Source: Saprospiraceae bacterium (lineage in GTDB: Bacteria; Bacteroidota; Bacteroidia; Chitinophagales; Saprospiraceae). Taken from it: a DNA stretch of 64,000 nt. The DNA lies in NCBI GenBank assembly GCA_019187365.1, contig JABARE010000029.1, positions 1 to 64,000 of the forward strand. Reading direction: 5' to 3'. Positions 7,979-17,715 of this stretch are shown here, one piece after another. Position 1 is the first letter of the stretch. Each line of letters opens with the position of its first letter. Both the position numbers and the translations under genes were made by a program. Below the pieces are notes generated by a model. It saw only the letters and a list, made by a program, of their open reading frames with translations. It searched no databases and had not been told where the DNA came from.

Positions 7979-9745
7979 TTAGTTTTTGGGGTCTATCCTG
8001 AGGTGGAGCTCACCCAGTTGTCTGGGGTCAATCGCCGCAGGCGCATCGATCATGACGTCGCGGCCCATGTTGTTTTTCGGAAAAGGAATGTAATCGCGGA
8101 TCGACGTCTGGCCTCCCATGACGGAGCACAACCGGTCCAACCCAAATGCAATGCCTCCGTGGGGCGGAGCGCCGTATTCAAATGCTCCTAACAGAAATCC
8201 AAACTGGCGCTCGGCTTCGTCCTTCTCAAACCCAAGGATCTCAAAATTGCGCGACTGCAGGGTGCGGTCGTGTATCCGGATCGAGCCCCCCCCAATTTCA
8301 ACCCCGTTGATCACCATGTCGTATGCGGCTGCATGGATCGAGGCTAGCACCGCCCGGTCGCTGCTGTAAATCTTCTCTGCTTCGCCGGGCAGTGGGCTGG
8401 TAAAGGGGTGGTGCATTGCAAAAAAGCGGTTTTCTTCTTCATCCCACTCCAGAAGGGGAAAATCGACTATCCACAAGGGAGTGAAAACACCCGGGGTTAT
8501 CCGATTTAGCCTCCTCGCCAACTCAAGGCGCAGTTCTCCCAACTGGCGTAGAACCTGATGCCGTTCTCCGGCCAAGACAAACAAAACGTCTCCCGCCTTT
8601 GCCCCCAATGCCTTGCCAATTGCCTCGAGCTGCTCAGCTGTATAGTACTTTCCCACCGTCGCTTTGATGCCGTCGTTGCTGAATCTCAGGTAAATAAGTC
8701 CACTTGCGCCGATTTGCGGACGCCTTACCCAATCCGTCAGCAACCCCAGCTCCTTATTGGTAAAAAACTGACCGGGATCGTCAACGAGAATTCCTTTTAC
8801 ACAGGGGGAATCGTCGATCAGAGAAAAGCCGGCGCCTTTCATCGCGGATAAATCGCGAAGATCAAAGCCAAAGCGGAGGTCCGGCTTGTCGGAACCATAG
8901 CGGTCCATGGCCTCTTCATACTTCATCCGTGGAAACGTCCCGAGCTCATGCCCAAGCAGGGTCTTGAAAAGATGCCGCGCAAGCTGTTCGAATGTTTCCA
9001 ACACGTCGTCCTGGTCAACAAACGCCATTTCACAGTCGATCTGGGTAAATTCCGGTTGCCGGTCAGCGCGAAGGTCCTCGTCCCGAAAACAGCGCACGAT
9101 CTGAAAATATTTGTCCATTCCCGCCACCATCAGGATCTGCTTAAAAGTTTGGGGCGACTGCGGGAGGGCGTAAAACTGACCCGGGTTCATCCGGCTCGGT
9201 ACAATGAAATCTCTTGCCCCTTCCGGAGTAGACTTAATGAGGTAGGGCGTTTCGATTTCCAGGAAATGAAGACCGCTGAGGAAGTTGCGAACTTCAAGAG
9301 CCAACCGGTGGCGGAATTCGATCTTCTGCCGGACGGGGTTGCGCCGAATGTCGAGGTAGCGATACCGCATGCGCAACTCGTCGCCTCCATCGCTTTCGTC
9401 TTCAATCGTAAATGGGGGAACTGCCGACTGGTTGAGGACGTTCAATTCTTCTACCTCAATCTCTACGTCGCCCGTCGGCCGGTTGGGGTTCTTGCTGCTG
9501 CGCTCGCGCACCGCCCCTGTAGCCTGAATCACAAACTCCCGTCCACATTTGCGCGCCATTTCACACAATTCCGGCTTGCTTTCCATGTTGAAAGCGAGCT
9601 GGGTAATCCCATATCGGTCACGCAGATCGATAAACGTCATGCCTCCGAGGTTGCGGACGATCTGAACCCACCCAGAAAGGGTGACCTGCGTTCCACAGTG
9701 TTCCATTCTCAACTCCCCACAGGTGTGCGACCGGTACATAGCCAT
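7979..9745 (-). CDS. aspS: Aspartate-tRNA ligase
   Basis: This class II aminoacyl-tRNA synthetase charges tRNA-Asp. At 588 residues it has the normal bacterial length. It contains an N-terminal OB-fold ([24 protein letters not shown]), motif 2 ([18 protein letters not shown]), an inserted GAD domain, and motif 3 ([11 protein letters not shown]) near the C-terminus. The upstream frame is open but without family similarity, so the start is ATG at 9745 ([12 protein letters not shown]) or 9739. It is divergent from yifB across a 230-bp gap. Confidence 0.97.
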   Translation of the reverse strand: MAMYRSHTCGELRMEHCGTQVTLSGWVQIVRNLGGMTFIDLRDRYGITQLAFNMESKPELCEMARKCGREFVIQATGAVRERSSKNPNRPTGDVEIEVEELNVLNQSAVPPFTIEDESDGGDELRMRYRYLDIRRNPVRQKIEFRHRLALEVRNFLSGLHFLEIETPYLIKSTPEGARDFIVPSRMNPGQFYALPQSPQTFKQILMVAGMDKYFQIVRCFRDEDLRADRQPEFTQIDCEMAFVDQDDVLETFEQLARHLFKTLLGHELGTFPRMKYEEAMDRYGSDKPDLRFGFDLRDLSAMKGAGFSLIDDSPCVKGILVDDPGQFFTNKELGLLTDWVRRPQIGASGLIYLRFSNDGIKATVGKYYTAEQLEAIGKALGAKAGDVLFVLAGERHQVLRQLGELRLELARRLNRITPGVFTPLWIVDFPLLEWDEEENRFFAMHHPFTSPLPGEAEKIYSSDRAVLASIHAAAYDMVINGVEIGGGSIRIHDRTLQSRNFEILGFEKDEAERQFGFLLGAFEYGAPPHGGIAFGLDRLCSVMGGQTSIRDYIPFPKNNMGRDVMIDAPAAIDPRQLGELHLRIDPKN

Positions 9746-9968
9746 GTATTTTGAGGCGCAAAGATAGTGAATGAACCCCCATTGACCGGAACCGCTGTTT
9801 TCTCTCACGGGCCATTCGTGAACAATCCCTTCCCCGAAAGACTCAATAAAAAGCCGGGCCTGAACAATAAAGGGCCTTCCTCTTCCAATCAACCGTAAAC
9901 ACTTTTATACCGGGAATTGCCTTCCTTTGGGCCAATGGGGCCTGATGCTCCAACTTGAACACCCTCAT

Positions 9969-9984
9969 ACTAACATATGTTAGT
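9969..9984. repeat. Dispersed palindrome, copy 2 (over the yifB start codon)
   Basis: ACTAAC-ATAT-GTTAGT is a perfect 16-bp inverted repeat. The ATG start of yifB (9977-9979) lies within it, so a protein bound here would cover the translation start and probably the transcription start. It is the best-placed copy for an operator role. Confidence 0.65.
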
Positions 9985-11533
9985 TAAGTCTTATTCAGCC
10001 GCAGTCCACGGGGTTGATGCATTGCCCATTACCATCGAGATCAACCCCGGCGGTCCCGTTCTTCCGGGAAAGAACAACTTTTTTACCGTGGGACTTCCGG
10101 ACAATGCAATCCGCGAAGGCGTTCAGCGAATCGAGTCGGCCATCCGCAGCAGCGGCCTAAACTTTCCAAGAATACGACTGGTGGTCAACCTCGCACCAGC
10201 CGATATCCGGAAAGAAGGCTCTGCCTACGACCTGCCCATCGCTCTGGGGATTGCAGCGGCTACCCGGCAAATGAACGATGCCATGGTCGGGCAATACCTC
10301 ATCATGGGAGAGCTGAGCCTGGACGGCGGCGTAAGACCGGTAAAAGGGGTGCTTCCCATGGCCATCCTCGCCCAGAAAAGAAACTACCGCGGCGTGCTCA
10401 TCCCGGGCGACAACGCGCGCGAGGCCGCCATCGTCGGTTCTCTTGAGGTGATCCCCGTCAACAACCTGCGCGAAGCCATAGGGTTTCTGGACGGCAGTCT
10501 TTCTCTCTCCCCTTACCGCGCCCAACCTTCTGACACATCCATGCTCGCGGATGGCATCTCCCCGGATGATTTCGGGGATGTGCGCGGTCAGGAAAACATC
10601 AAGCGCGCCATGGAAATAGCCGCCGCCGGTGGCCACAACCTCATCCTCGTGGGCCCCCCGGGTGCTGGAAAAACCATGCTCGCAAGACGCCTGCCGGGCA
10701 TTCTGCCGCCCATCAGCATCGAGGAGGCTCTTGAAACGACAAAAATCCATTCCGTTGCCGGCATCCTGCCCCGAAACAGCGGACTGTTGCAACAGCGCCC
10801 CTTCCGGGCGCCTCACCATACCATTAGCGACGTAGCCCTCGTCGGTGGTGGTTCAAACCCCATGCCGGGAGAAATCTCCCTCGCACACAACGGGGTTCTC
10901 TTCCTCGACGAGTTGCCGGAATTCAAACGGGCCGTGCTCGAGGTGCTGCGACAGCCCATGGAGGAGCGAAAAGTCACCATTTCGCGCGCCAAGCACTCCC
11001 TGGACTACCCGGCCAGTTTTATGCTCGTGGCCAGCATGAATCCCTGCCCCTGCGGTTACTACAACCACCCCGAAAAACCCTGTGTCTGCGGAGCAGGCGT
11101 CGTAAAAAAATACCTCAGCCGCATCAGTGGCCCCCTGCTGGACCGCATCGACCTGCACGTAGAAGTGACCCCGGTAAGCTCAGACCGCCTCCTCGAGCGC
11201 AACCCGGGTGGCGAGGGTTCCCAGGCAATCAGGTCCCGGGTCCTGTCCGCACGCCGCCGTCAGCAGGAGCGATTCCGGGAACGTCAACACGTTCACTTCA
11301 ACGCCCAGATTCCCCCAGGTGCCCTTCACGAAATCTGTACGCTGACACCGGATGGCGTCGCCCTGCTCAAAACCGCTATGAACCGCATGCAGCTAAGCGC
11401 TCGCGCATACGACCGCATCCTCAAAGTGTCAAGAACCATCGCCGATCTCGACGAAAGCGATTCCATACTGACTGAACACCTGTCAGAAGCCATTCATTTC
11501 CGCAACCTCGATCGGGAAGGTTGGGCAGGATGA
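9977..11533 (+). CDS. YifB/ComM-type Mg-chelatase-like AAA+ ATPase
   Basis: This 518-residue protein has the YifB layout: an N-terminal Lon-protease-like fold (about residues 1-165), then an AAA+ domain with Walker A GPPGAGKTML and Walker B VLFLDELPEF, and a C-terminal Mg-chelatase-like lid. A Cys-rich loop (NPCPCGYY...PCVC) lies between them, as in the family. ComM homologues are helicases acting in branch migration of integrated DNA during natural transformation. No competence genes are nearby. The palindrome overlapping its ATG suggests specific regulation. Confidence 0.93.
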   Translation: MLVKSYSAAVHGVDALPITIEINPGGPVLPGKNNFFTVGLPDNAIREGVQRIESAIRSSGLNFPRIRLVVNLAPADIRKEGSAYDLPIALGIAAATRQMNDAMVGQYLIMGELSLDGGVRPVKGVLPMAILAQKRNYRGVLIPGDNAREAAIVGSLEVIPVNNLREAIGFLDGSLSLSPYRAQPSDTSMLADGISPDDFGDVRGQENIKRAMEIAAAGGHNLILVGPPGAGKTMLARRLPGILPPISIEEALETTKIHSVAGILPRNSGLLQQRPFRAPHHTISDVALVGGGSNPMPGEISLAHNGVLFLDELPEFKRAVLEVLRQPMEERKVTISRAKHSLDYPASFMLVASMNPCPCGYYNHPEKPCVCGAGVVKKYLSRISGPLLDRIDLHVEVTPVSSDRLLERNPGGEGSQAIRSRVLSARRRQQERFRERQHVHFNAQIPPGALHEICTLTPDGVALLKTAMNRMQLSARAYDRILKVSRTIADLDESDSILTEHLSEAIHFRNLDREGWAG

Positions 11534-11606
11534 ATCTCGTTCTTTGTCGTATTCTCCACCATTCCTCGTTTGTAAAACGTTCACAGTTGATAATTTTTTC
11601 CGAATT

Positions 11607-11614
11607 TATCTTTG
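11607..11614 (+). promoter_or_regulatory. Candidate -7 element of cysS
   Basis: TATCTTTG is a perfect TAnnTTTG element. The cysS ATG begins only five bases later, at 11619, so the transcript would be nearly leaderless. This also supports 11619 as the start codon. Confidence 0.55.
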
Positions 11615-11618
11615 TCCG

Positions 11619-13109
11619 ATGGATACTCCCCAACTCTATATCTACAACAGCCTGCGTGGTGAAAAGGAGTTGTTCACACCATTGGTCCCCGGAAGGGTAG
11701 GCCTGTACGTCTGCGGCCCAACCGTTTATTACGAAGTTCACCTTGGCAACTGCAGAACCTTTGTTTCCTTCGACATCATCTACCGCTACCTGTTGCACCT
11801 GGGGTATAAAGTGCGCTACGTGCGAAACATCACCGACGTAGGCCATCTCCTCGACGACGGCGAAGACCGCATGCTCAAAGGTGCCCGCCTCGAGCAACTG
11901 CAACCCATGGAAGTCGCCCAGAAATACACCAACGGCTTCCACGACAAGATGCGGGTTTTCAATGTCCTCCCCCCCAGCATAGAGCCGCGGGCCACGGGAC
12001 ACATCATCGAACAGATCGAAATGGTTCAGGCCATCATCGACCGGTCGTACGCCTACATCCGCAACGGATCGGTCTATTTCGATACCGTCAAATACCTGCA
12101 GGACAAACACCCATACGGGCAACTTTCGGGCAGGGTGGTTGAGGATCTCCTGGCTGAGTCGCGCGACGATTTGAAAAATCAGGATGAAAAAAAGCATCCT
12201 TCCGACTTTGCTCTGTGGATCAAAGCCAGCGACGAGCACATCATGCGATGGAACTCCCCCTGGTCCGTTGGCTTTCCCGGCTGGCACCTCGAGTGCTCTG
12301 CCATGAGTACCAAATACCTCGGAGAGCAGTTCGACCTTCACGGCGGTGGCAACGACCTCAAATTTCCGCATCACGAAAATGAAATCGCCCAAAACGTCGG
12401 ATCCTGCGGATGCACTCCTGCGCGTTATTGGATGCACACCAATATGCTGCTGCTCAACGGCCGCAAAATGTCGAAGAGCGAAGGCAATACCATCTCACCC
12501 GAAGAATTATTTTCGGGCAACAGCGAACACATCTCTCGTGCCTACGACCCCATGGTCGTGCGCTTCTTCTTTTTGCAGGCCCACTACCGCAGTACGCTCG
12601 ACATCACCGACGAGGCGCTTCAGGCCGCCGACAGGGGTTACCGCAGACTGATGGAGGCGATGCGCATTCTTCGTAGCACCCCGCCGGGGCTTTCCTCCGA
12701 TGGTGGAGAACGCGATGCCATGCTGCGAGGGATCCTCAGACAATCCGTTAACGACATGAACGACGATTTCAACGTTCCAAAGGCTCTCGCCGGAATGTTC
12801 GAACTTGCAGCATCCATCAACGCCCTCAAAGACGGGCATCTTCCCAAAAATAGCATTTCCGCTTCCTGCTGGAACGAGATGACCAGCCATATGGAGCAGT
12901 TCGTTTATGGCGTTTTTGGTCTTGCCGATGAAAGCGGAAACACCAATACAGAAGTGGTCGACCGCCTGATGCAACTCATCATCGAGATGCGCAGGGATGC
13001 ACGCGAACGAAAAGATTTCGCGATCTCCGACAAGATCCGCGATGCATTAAAAGATACCGGTATTCAACTCAAAGACGGAAAAGATGGAACGGAATGGATG
13101 TATCTCTAA
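11619..13109 (+). CDS. cysS: Cysteine-tRNA ligase
   Basis: This 496-residue class I synthetase charges tRNA-Cys. The zinc-site cysteine lies in YVCGPTVYYEVHLGNCRT, which includes the HIGH-like HLGN. WHLECSAMS and HHENEIAQ supply further zinc ligands, and KMSKSEGN is the KMSKS loop. The start at 11619 (MDTPQLYIYNSL) is set by family alignment and by the promoter just upstream; the frame is open 25 codons further but without similarity. Its last 26 bases overlap the start of the M28 peptidase gene. Confidence 0.97.
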   Translation: MDTPQLYIYNSLRGEKELFTPLVPGRVGLYVCGPTVYYEVHLGNCRTFVSFDIIYRYLLHLGYKVRYVRNITDVGHLLDDGEDRMLKGARLEQLQPMEVAQKYTNGFHDKMRVFNVLPPSIEPRATGHIIEQIEMVQAIIDRSYAYIRNGSVYFDTVKYLQDKHPYGQLSGRVVEDLLAESRDDLKNQDEKKHPSDFALWIKASDEHIMRWNSPWSVGFPGWHLECSAMSTKYLGEQFDLHGGGNDLKFPHHENEIAQNVGSCGCTPARYWMHTNMLLLNGRKMSKSEGNTISPEELFSGNSEHISRAYDPMVVRFFFLQAHYRSTLDITDEALQAADRGYRRLMEAMRILRSTPPGLSSDGGERDAMLRGILRQSVNDMNDDFNVPKALAGMFELAASINALKDGHLPKNSISASCWNEMTSHMEQFVYGVFGLADESGNTNTEVVDRLMQLIIEMRRDARERKDFAISDKIRDALKDTGIQLKDGKDGTEWMYL

Positions 13110-14091
13110 TAAGGTTGGTGCGCATTGCAGACTTCTTTGTGCCCTTTTATTGCTCTTTGGGTGCAAATCAGACGTTTCCGTTAAAAAAGAAGCCCCCTCT
13201 TCAAAACCTGCCTTGACCTACCCTTCCTTCAATAAAGACAGTGCCTACGCTTACGTACGGCAGCAGGTACTGTTTGGTCCCCGGGTACCGAATACACCCC
13301 AACATGCAAAGTGTGCAGACTGGCTTGCCGAAACCTTGCGCCGGATGGGCGCCGAGGTGCAGGAACAACGCTTCCGCTCCACAGCTTTCGACGGTACGGT
13401 ACTCAAAGGTGTCAACATTATTGCGCGCGTACACCCGGAAGCAAAGCAACGGCTGCTCTTTGCCTCCCACTGGGACAGCCGGCCCTGGGCAGACTCCGAT
13501 CCCGATCCGGTCAACCGGAAAAAAGCCTTCGACAGCGCCGACGACGGCCCCAGCGGAGTCGGCATCCTGCTTGAACTGGTCCGCACCGCAAGCGCTCAAC
13601 CCACAAAAAATATTGGCTTCGACATCGTCCTGTTCGACCTCGAGGACTACGGGACCGAGGGCAATGAAAAATCCTGGGCCCTGGGTTCTCAATACTGGTC
13701 AGCAAACACCCATTACGACCAAACTAAACCGCGCTACGGCGTATTGCTCGACATCGTCGGCGGCACAAACCCGGCGTTCTACAAAGAAGATTACTCCGTT
13801 TACTTTGCGGCAGACATCGTCGATAAAGTTTGGACTCTGGCAGACGACATGGGCTATGGTGCCTATTTTCCCAGGCAATCCGGCGGGGGCGTTCTCGACG
13901 ATCACTACTTCGTCAATACCGTGGCACGCATAAAAATGATCAACATCATTAACCGGCCCGACGGAAAACGATTCCCCCATTACCACCACACGGCTAAAGA
14001 CAACATGGACGTGATCGACCCCAACACCCTGAATATGGTGGGACGACTGTTGGTAAAACTAATTTACCAGGAGGACGCCGGCTTGCTTTAA
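13084..14091 (+). CDS. M28-family lipoprotein, glutaminyl-peptide cyclotransferase-like
   Basis: This 335-residue zinc-dependent protein has a lipoprotein-type signal (LLCALLLLFGC). The M28 core shows the first metal ligands in ASHWDSRP, the bridging Asp in SADDGPSGVGILLEL, and the acidic LEDYGTEGNE. Later ligands are in VLDDHYFVN and FPHYHHTAKDNMD. Family members either cyclise N-terminal glutamine or act as aminopeptidases, and the sequence resembles the cyclase group. The ATG at 13084 overlaps cysS by 26 bp; no later in-frame ATG precedes the signal peptide. Confidence 0.85.
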   Translation: MERNGCISNKVGAHCRLLCALLLLFGCKSDVSVKKEAPSSKPALTYPSFNKDSAYAYVRQQVLFGPRVPNTPQHAKCADWLAETLRRMGAEVQEQRFRSTAFDGTVLKGVNIIARVHPEAKQRLLFASHWDSRPWADSDPDPVNRKKAFDSADDGPSGVGILLELVRTASAQPTKNIGFDIVLFDLEDYGTEGNEKSWALGSQYWSANTHYDQTKPRYGVLLDIVGGTNPAFYKEDYSVYFAADIVDKVWTLADDMGYGAYFPRQSGGGVLDDHYFVNTVARIKMINIINRPDGKRFPHYHHTAKDNMDVIDPNTLNMVGRLLVKLIYQEDAGLL

Positions 14092-14426
14092 GCCGCTTCG
14101 TTTGACCTGCCTACATCAGCCTTAGGCTGCATGGATAAACGCCTTTCGCGGTTAATACAGGTTTTTTCTCACCTTTGCTCTCATCTACCTGCTTTCCTTT
14201 GAATCGGTGACGCCCGTATCGGATGAATGCGTCATTCCGGAAAAACCACTTTGGGTAACTTTCTGAATATGTATTTTTTTTCATGCTCCTTTCTCTCTTT
14301 CTGCTAATTTCGTTTTATACTGCAATAAATTGCCTCGGAGAACGGCCCCTTTTCAGAAATACCCCGCCGACTTCTATGCAACATCAACAAGAATGGCCCT
14401 CAGAAAAATTACACTCCTTAACCCGA
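14092..14426. other. Intergenic region, no gene seen
   Basis: This 335-base gap separates the M28 peptidase from the T9SS glycosidase-like gene. A TCACCTTTG element near 14170 is a weak promoter candidate. An open frame upstream of 14427 exists but encodes no signal peptide or similarity adjoining the mature protein. No RNA gene or repeat is seen. Confidence 0.4.
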
Positions 14427-16238
14427 ATGAATAGAATTGAAATGCAATTCATCAAACTCATTGTTACTGCATGCATATTGTGTTCGACCACGCTCTCAGC
14501 ACAGTCAAATCGCCCGGTCGGCATAAACCTTAGCGGAGTAAGCGATTATTCTACCGAATTGGTTTTTGCAGATGCCATGAAGCAATGCCGCGAATGGATC
14601 CCTTTCAACGCCGATGGCTCCGGACCATGGGACACCGGACTCGACGTTCCCCTTTCCGCTGGCGGCTATCCATTGCACGTTCCTTTTGACGACGGCGTAC
14701 ATCCTCCTCAAAAACTACGCACCCTGGTGCTCTGGGATCTGCCTCCGGAGAGCTTTCCGCGTGGTCTGTTCCGCCTTGTAGTTACCGGAAAAGGGCAGGT
14801 TCGTCTGCGCTTTGGCGCCAACGGCCTCTATGATGCACCCGTTGACACACTGGTTCCTGCAAATGGAGGCGTCGCCATCGAAATTGAACGTTCAGACAGC
14901 AGCAACCCAATTACCCAAATCCAGTTTGTTCTTCCTGGTTACGCGCTCTCCAAGCCCATACCCACCTTCACGGACGAGTTTCTCCGATTCCTGGATGACT
15001 TTGAATGCCTGCGATTTATGGACTGGCTGCGCACCAATTTTTCTCCAGTCTCTCAGTGGGGCGAACGCAGTGTTGCACAATACTACACCCAGGCCACCCC
15101 AAAAGGCGTTGCCTGGGAATACGTCGCCGAGTTGTGCAACGAAACCCATAAAGACCTTTGGATTAACATCCCCCACAAGGCCGACGACGAATACATAGTT
15201 CAACTGGCAATGCTGCTCGAAACCTCGTTAGACCCTTCTCTTAAAATCTACCTCGAATACAGCAACGAAGTCTGGAATTCCGGTTTCTCGCAACACCACG
15301 AAGCAGCTTCCCTCGCCACCTCGTTGGGCTTTTCCGGGACGGAGTGGGAGCGGGCCTGGAAATACACTGCAAAACGATCAGCCGATATTTTTCATCTTTT
15401 CAACGCGGTTTTTACAGACGACTCCCGTCTTGTCCATCTCATCCCTACACAGGCCGGCAACGCCTGGGTTTCCAACCAGTTGTTGAGCTTCTTCGCGGAT
15501 TCCCTATACAACCCGCACGGTTCAGTGGCACATGCGCTCACCATCGCTCCCTATTTTGGCGGTGGCGTCGCCGACGAAATCGTTTCCCGGGGACTGGTTG
15601 CCTCCATTACACCTCAGGAAATTGTTGACAGGATGAAGCAGTCTTTGGCGAATTCCTATATGTCTATGCTTGAAAATAAAGCCGTAGCCCTCAAATTCGG
15701 ACTTGACCTGAATGTATATGAAGGAGGCCAGCACCTCGTTGCCACCGGTGCCAACGTCAACATCGTCGCCTTGACCGAAAAGCTGAATGCTGCAAACCAT
15801 CATCCCGACCTGCAGGAAGCTTATTGCCAGTATTTCGACCATTGGTATGAAAACCACGGGGGCTTATTCATGCACTTTTCTTCTCACGGTCGCTATTCAA
15901 AATGGGGAAGTTGGGGAATAAAAGAAACCATGGTCGACAGCCTCAATCCAAAATACCTGGCCCTGAAGAAATGCGTGTCGGGAAAGGCGACCCATACAAC
16001 CGAAAAAACCTTCCCGGAAAGTGCTGTTTTGATCTACCCAAACCCATCTTCCAATGGTTCCTTTTATGCTAACGCTCGTTCGCCTATTGTCTCACTGGAA
16101 GTGTTCAGCATGACCGGAACGGCCGTTGAATGCCGGCGAGAAAAACGAACGGACTATGTATGGCAAATCAATATGGCATTCCCCGGTTTGTACATCGTCA
16201 TGATCAACGGCATAGCCAGGAAAGTATATGTCTTCTAA
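14427..16238 (+). CDS. Secreted glycosidase-like protein with T9SS sorting domain
   Basis: This 603-residue exported protein starts with a signal peptide (from 14427 or 14442) ending TTLSAQS. An N-terminal beta-sandwich-like region is followed by a catalytic-like barrel containing KIYLEYSNEVWNSGF, reminiscent of the N-E pair of clan GH-A glycosidases, and later ALKFGLDLNVYEGGQH, which could hold the second glutamate. The last 75 residues (LIYPNPSSNGSFY ... GLYIVMINGIARKVYVF) are a T9SS type A sorting domain, so the protein is delivered to the surface or medium. The GH family and substrate are unknown. A palindrome copy lies at 16068-16083, in the sorting domain. Confidence 0.75.
   Translation: MNRIEMQFIKLIVTACILCSTTLSAQSNRPVGINLSGVSDYSTELVFADAMKQCREWIPFNADGSGPWDTGLDVPLSAGGYPLHVPFDDGVHPPQKLRTLVLWDLPPESFPRGLFRLVVTGKGQVRLRFGANGLYDAPVDTLVPANGGVAIEIERSDSSNPITQIQFVLPGYALSKPIPTFTDEFLRFLDDFECLRFMDWLRTNFSPVSQWGERSVAQYYTQATPKGVAWEYVAELCNETHKDLWINIPHKADDEYIVQLAMLLETSLDPSLKIYLEYSNEVWNSGFSQHHEAASLATSLGFSGTEWERAWKYTAKRSADIFHLFNAVFTDDSRLVHLIPTQAGNAWVSNQLLSFFADSLYNPHGSVAHALTIAPYFGGGVADEIVSRGLVASITPQEIVDRMKQSLANSYMSMLENKAVALKFGLDLNVYEGGQHLVATGANVNIVALTEKLNAANHHPDLQEAYCQYFDHWYENHGGLFMHFSSHGRYSKWGSWGIKETMVDSLNPKYLALKKCVSGKATHTTEKTFPESAVLIYPNPSSNGSFYANARSPIVSLEVFSMTGTAVECRREKRTDYVWQINMAFPGLYIVMINGIARKVYVF
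16068..16083. repeat. Dispersed palindrome, copy 3
   Basis: GCTAAC-GCTC-GTTCGC fits the motif in both half-sites. It lies inside the T9SS sorting-domain coding region of the preceding gene. Confidence 0.5.
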
Positions 16239-16492
16239 TCACAGAAGCTGAACGCATTTAAAGCTGGCGTTGAAAGAATGGCCTTAAGCCATACCTCTCC
16301 CGTAGCCCCCGTACACATCATGGGGTATTTTTCCCCGTGCTGATAAAGGAGTCACTATCATGGGCGTTTTGTTTCCAGACCTGATGAGTGCTGCCGTTTG
16401 GCGCCCGCCTTTTGAGAAACCATATCCCCCGCTTCGTCAACGTAAAAGTGGGTACCCCTCCAGGAATTCAGGGCCAACATGACAAGATTTTG

Positions 16493-16597
16493 CACCATTA
16501 CACAAACCCATGTGAATGGCTAAAGACCACACTGGAACAGATTCCGGATACCAAATTATCTGAGTTGGATAAGCTGTTGCCTGGATATGAGGTGTAG
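16493..16597 (+). pseudogene. Remnant of an IS66-type transposase, C-terminal end
   Basis: A short frame ending at 16597 encodes HHYTNPCEWLKTTLEQIPD and TKLSELDKLLPGYEV. This matches the C-terminal element of IS66-family transposases (NP-x-EW/Y-L-x-x-x-L-x-x-IP ... L-x-x-LLP). The preceding residues (from 16388) do not look like the DDE domain, and no terminal repeats are visible. It is a decayed fragment left by a deleted element, in a 427-base gap that otherwise holds only a weak GGGG/CCCC hairpin near 16320. Confidence 0.6.
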
Positions 16598-16665
16598 TTA
16601 AACGAAGGGATACTTCCCTCTTAAAAAAAGAATTACCTTAGCACTACAAAACTAACCACTAAACC

Positions 16666-17715
16666 ATGAAAAAATCTCTGCTGCTTTCTCTCCTCCTGCT
16701 GGCCATGGGCCCTGCAGCCTTTGGCCAAAACTTGTTTACCGAAGATTTTGACTTCGGCCCATTGGACAGCCTTGAAAAAACCCACGGGTGGGAGCGTGTA
16801 GGCGCCAATGGTCCCTACAACATTGCCGTCACTGCGCCCGGTCTCGTTTATCCCGGATATGTGGGTTCCGGCAGAGGCAACACCTGCCTCATTACAAATT
16901 CAGGCACTGGGGATTTGGTTTTTAGGGCTTTTTCAACGATTGACTCGGGCTCCCTTTACCTCTCCTTCATGTTCATCGTCGACTCCCTGCCATCAACTTC
17001 ACCAGTGGGGTATGCCATTTCCTTCAATCCTGGTAATGGAGGGACGAATCATAATACTCCCCTCTACATTAGGAGATTGTCGGATAGCACCTATCATGTT
17101 GGCACTCGAAAACAGGCGGCTTTCGCCCTCCGTTATGGTCAAGATACCTTCTCAACAGGGAAAACCTATCTGGCCGTTCTTAAATATCAATTTGTAGCGG
17201 GAGCCGACAACGATACCAGCAGTCTGCACATCTTTTCGTACGGGGTCCCGGCCACTGAACCTCCAATTCCCCTGCTAAGTTCTTACGACGGTCCGGATTT
17301 TATCAACATGGCCTTTGTCGTGTTGACCAATAACTACGCGCAAAGCCCCTATTTCGACGGCGTTAAATTGCGCATTGACGGCATTCGCGTTGGCACTTCC
17401 TGGCAGTCGAGCGTTTGGGCCATGCCCACCTCCGTTTCTTCCGGGAGCCGGGAATCCCGCATTCCGCTTTCCAATGCCCCTAACCCGTTTCGCAGCCATA
17501 CCAGCCTTCAATATGAGCTTCCTTCCAGTGGCTGGGTCCTGGTTCAGTTGTTGAACGCTTCAGGGCAACTTTGTGGTGAACTGCTCCGCGGCTTCCAGGA
17601 GGCTGGCATCCACCACATTTTATGGGAAAGAAATTACCTTCCTGCCGGGCAATACACCTGCAGACTCCGGTTTAACAACGAAGAAACCAGCCATCTCCTG
17701 CTGATCCTCGATTAA
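16666..17715 (+). CDS. T9SS-sorted secreted protein, tandem paralogue A
   Basis: This 349-residue protein has a signal peptide (MKKSLLLSLLLLAMGPAAFG), then a beta-rich domain beginning LFTEDFDFGPLDSLEKTHGW, like the laminin G/concanavalin-type domains often seen in Bacteroidota secreted proteins. The C-terminal 75 residues (PNPFRSHTSLQYELP ... LPAGQYTCRL) form a T9SS type A sorting domain. It has the same length as the next gene and is about 82% identical by eye (roughly 62 differences). Function unknown; a surface or matrix protein is likely. Confidence 0.8.
   Translation: MKKSLLLSLLLLAMGPAAFGQNLFTEDFDFGPLDSLEKTHGWERVGANGPYNIAVTAPGLVYPGYVGSGRGNTCLITNSGTGDLVFRAFSTIDSGSLYLSFMFIVDSLPSTSPVGYAISFNPGNGGTNHNTPLYIRRLSDSTYHVGTRKQAAFALRYGQDTFSTGKTYLAVLKYQFVAGADNDTSSLHIFSYGVPATEPPIPLLSSYDGPDFINMAFVVLTNNYAQSPYFDGVKLRIDGIRVGTSWQSSVWAMPTSVSSGSRESRIPLSNAPNPFRSHTSLQYELPSSGWVLVQLLNASGQLCGELLRGFQEAGIHHILWERNYLPAGQYTCRLRFNNEETSHLLLILD

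Noticed and set aside
8948..9754. Long plus-strand open frame of 268 codons opposite aspS
   Set aside because: It is the antisense shadow of a certain gene and encodes no recognisable motif.
11421..12437. 338-codon minus-strand frame across the yifB end and cysS
   Set aside because: It is a shadow of two well-supported genes, driven by their base composition.
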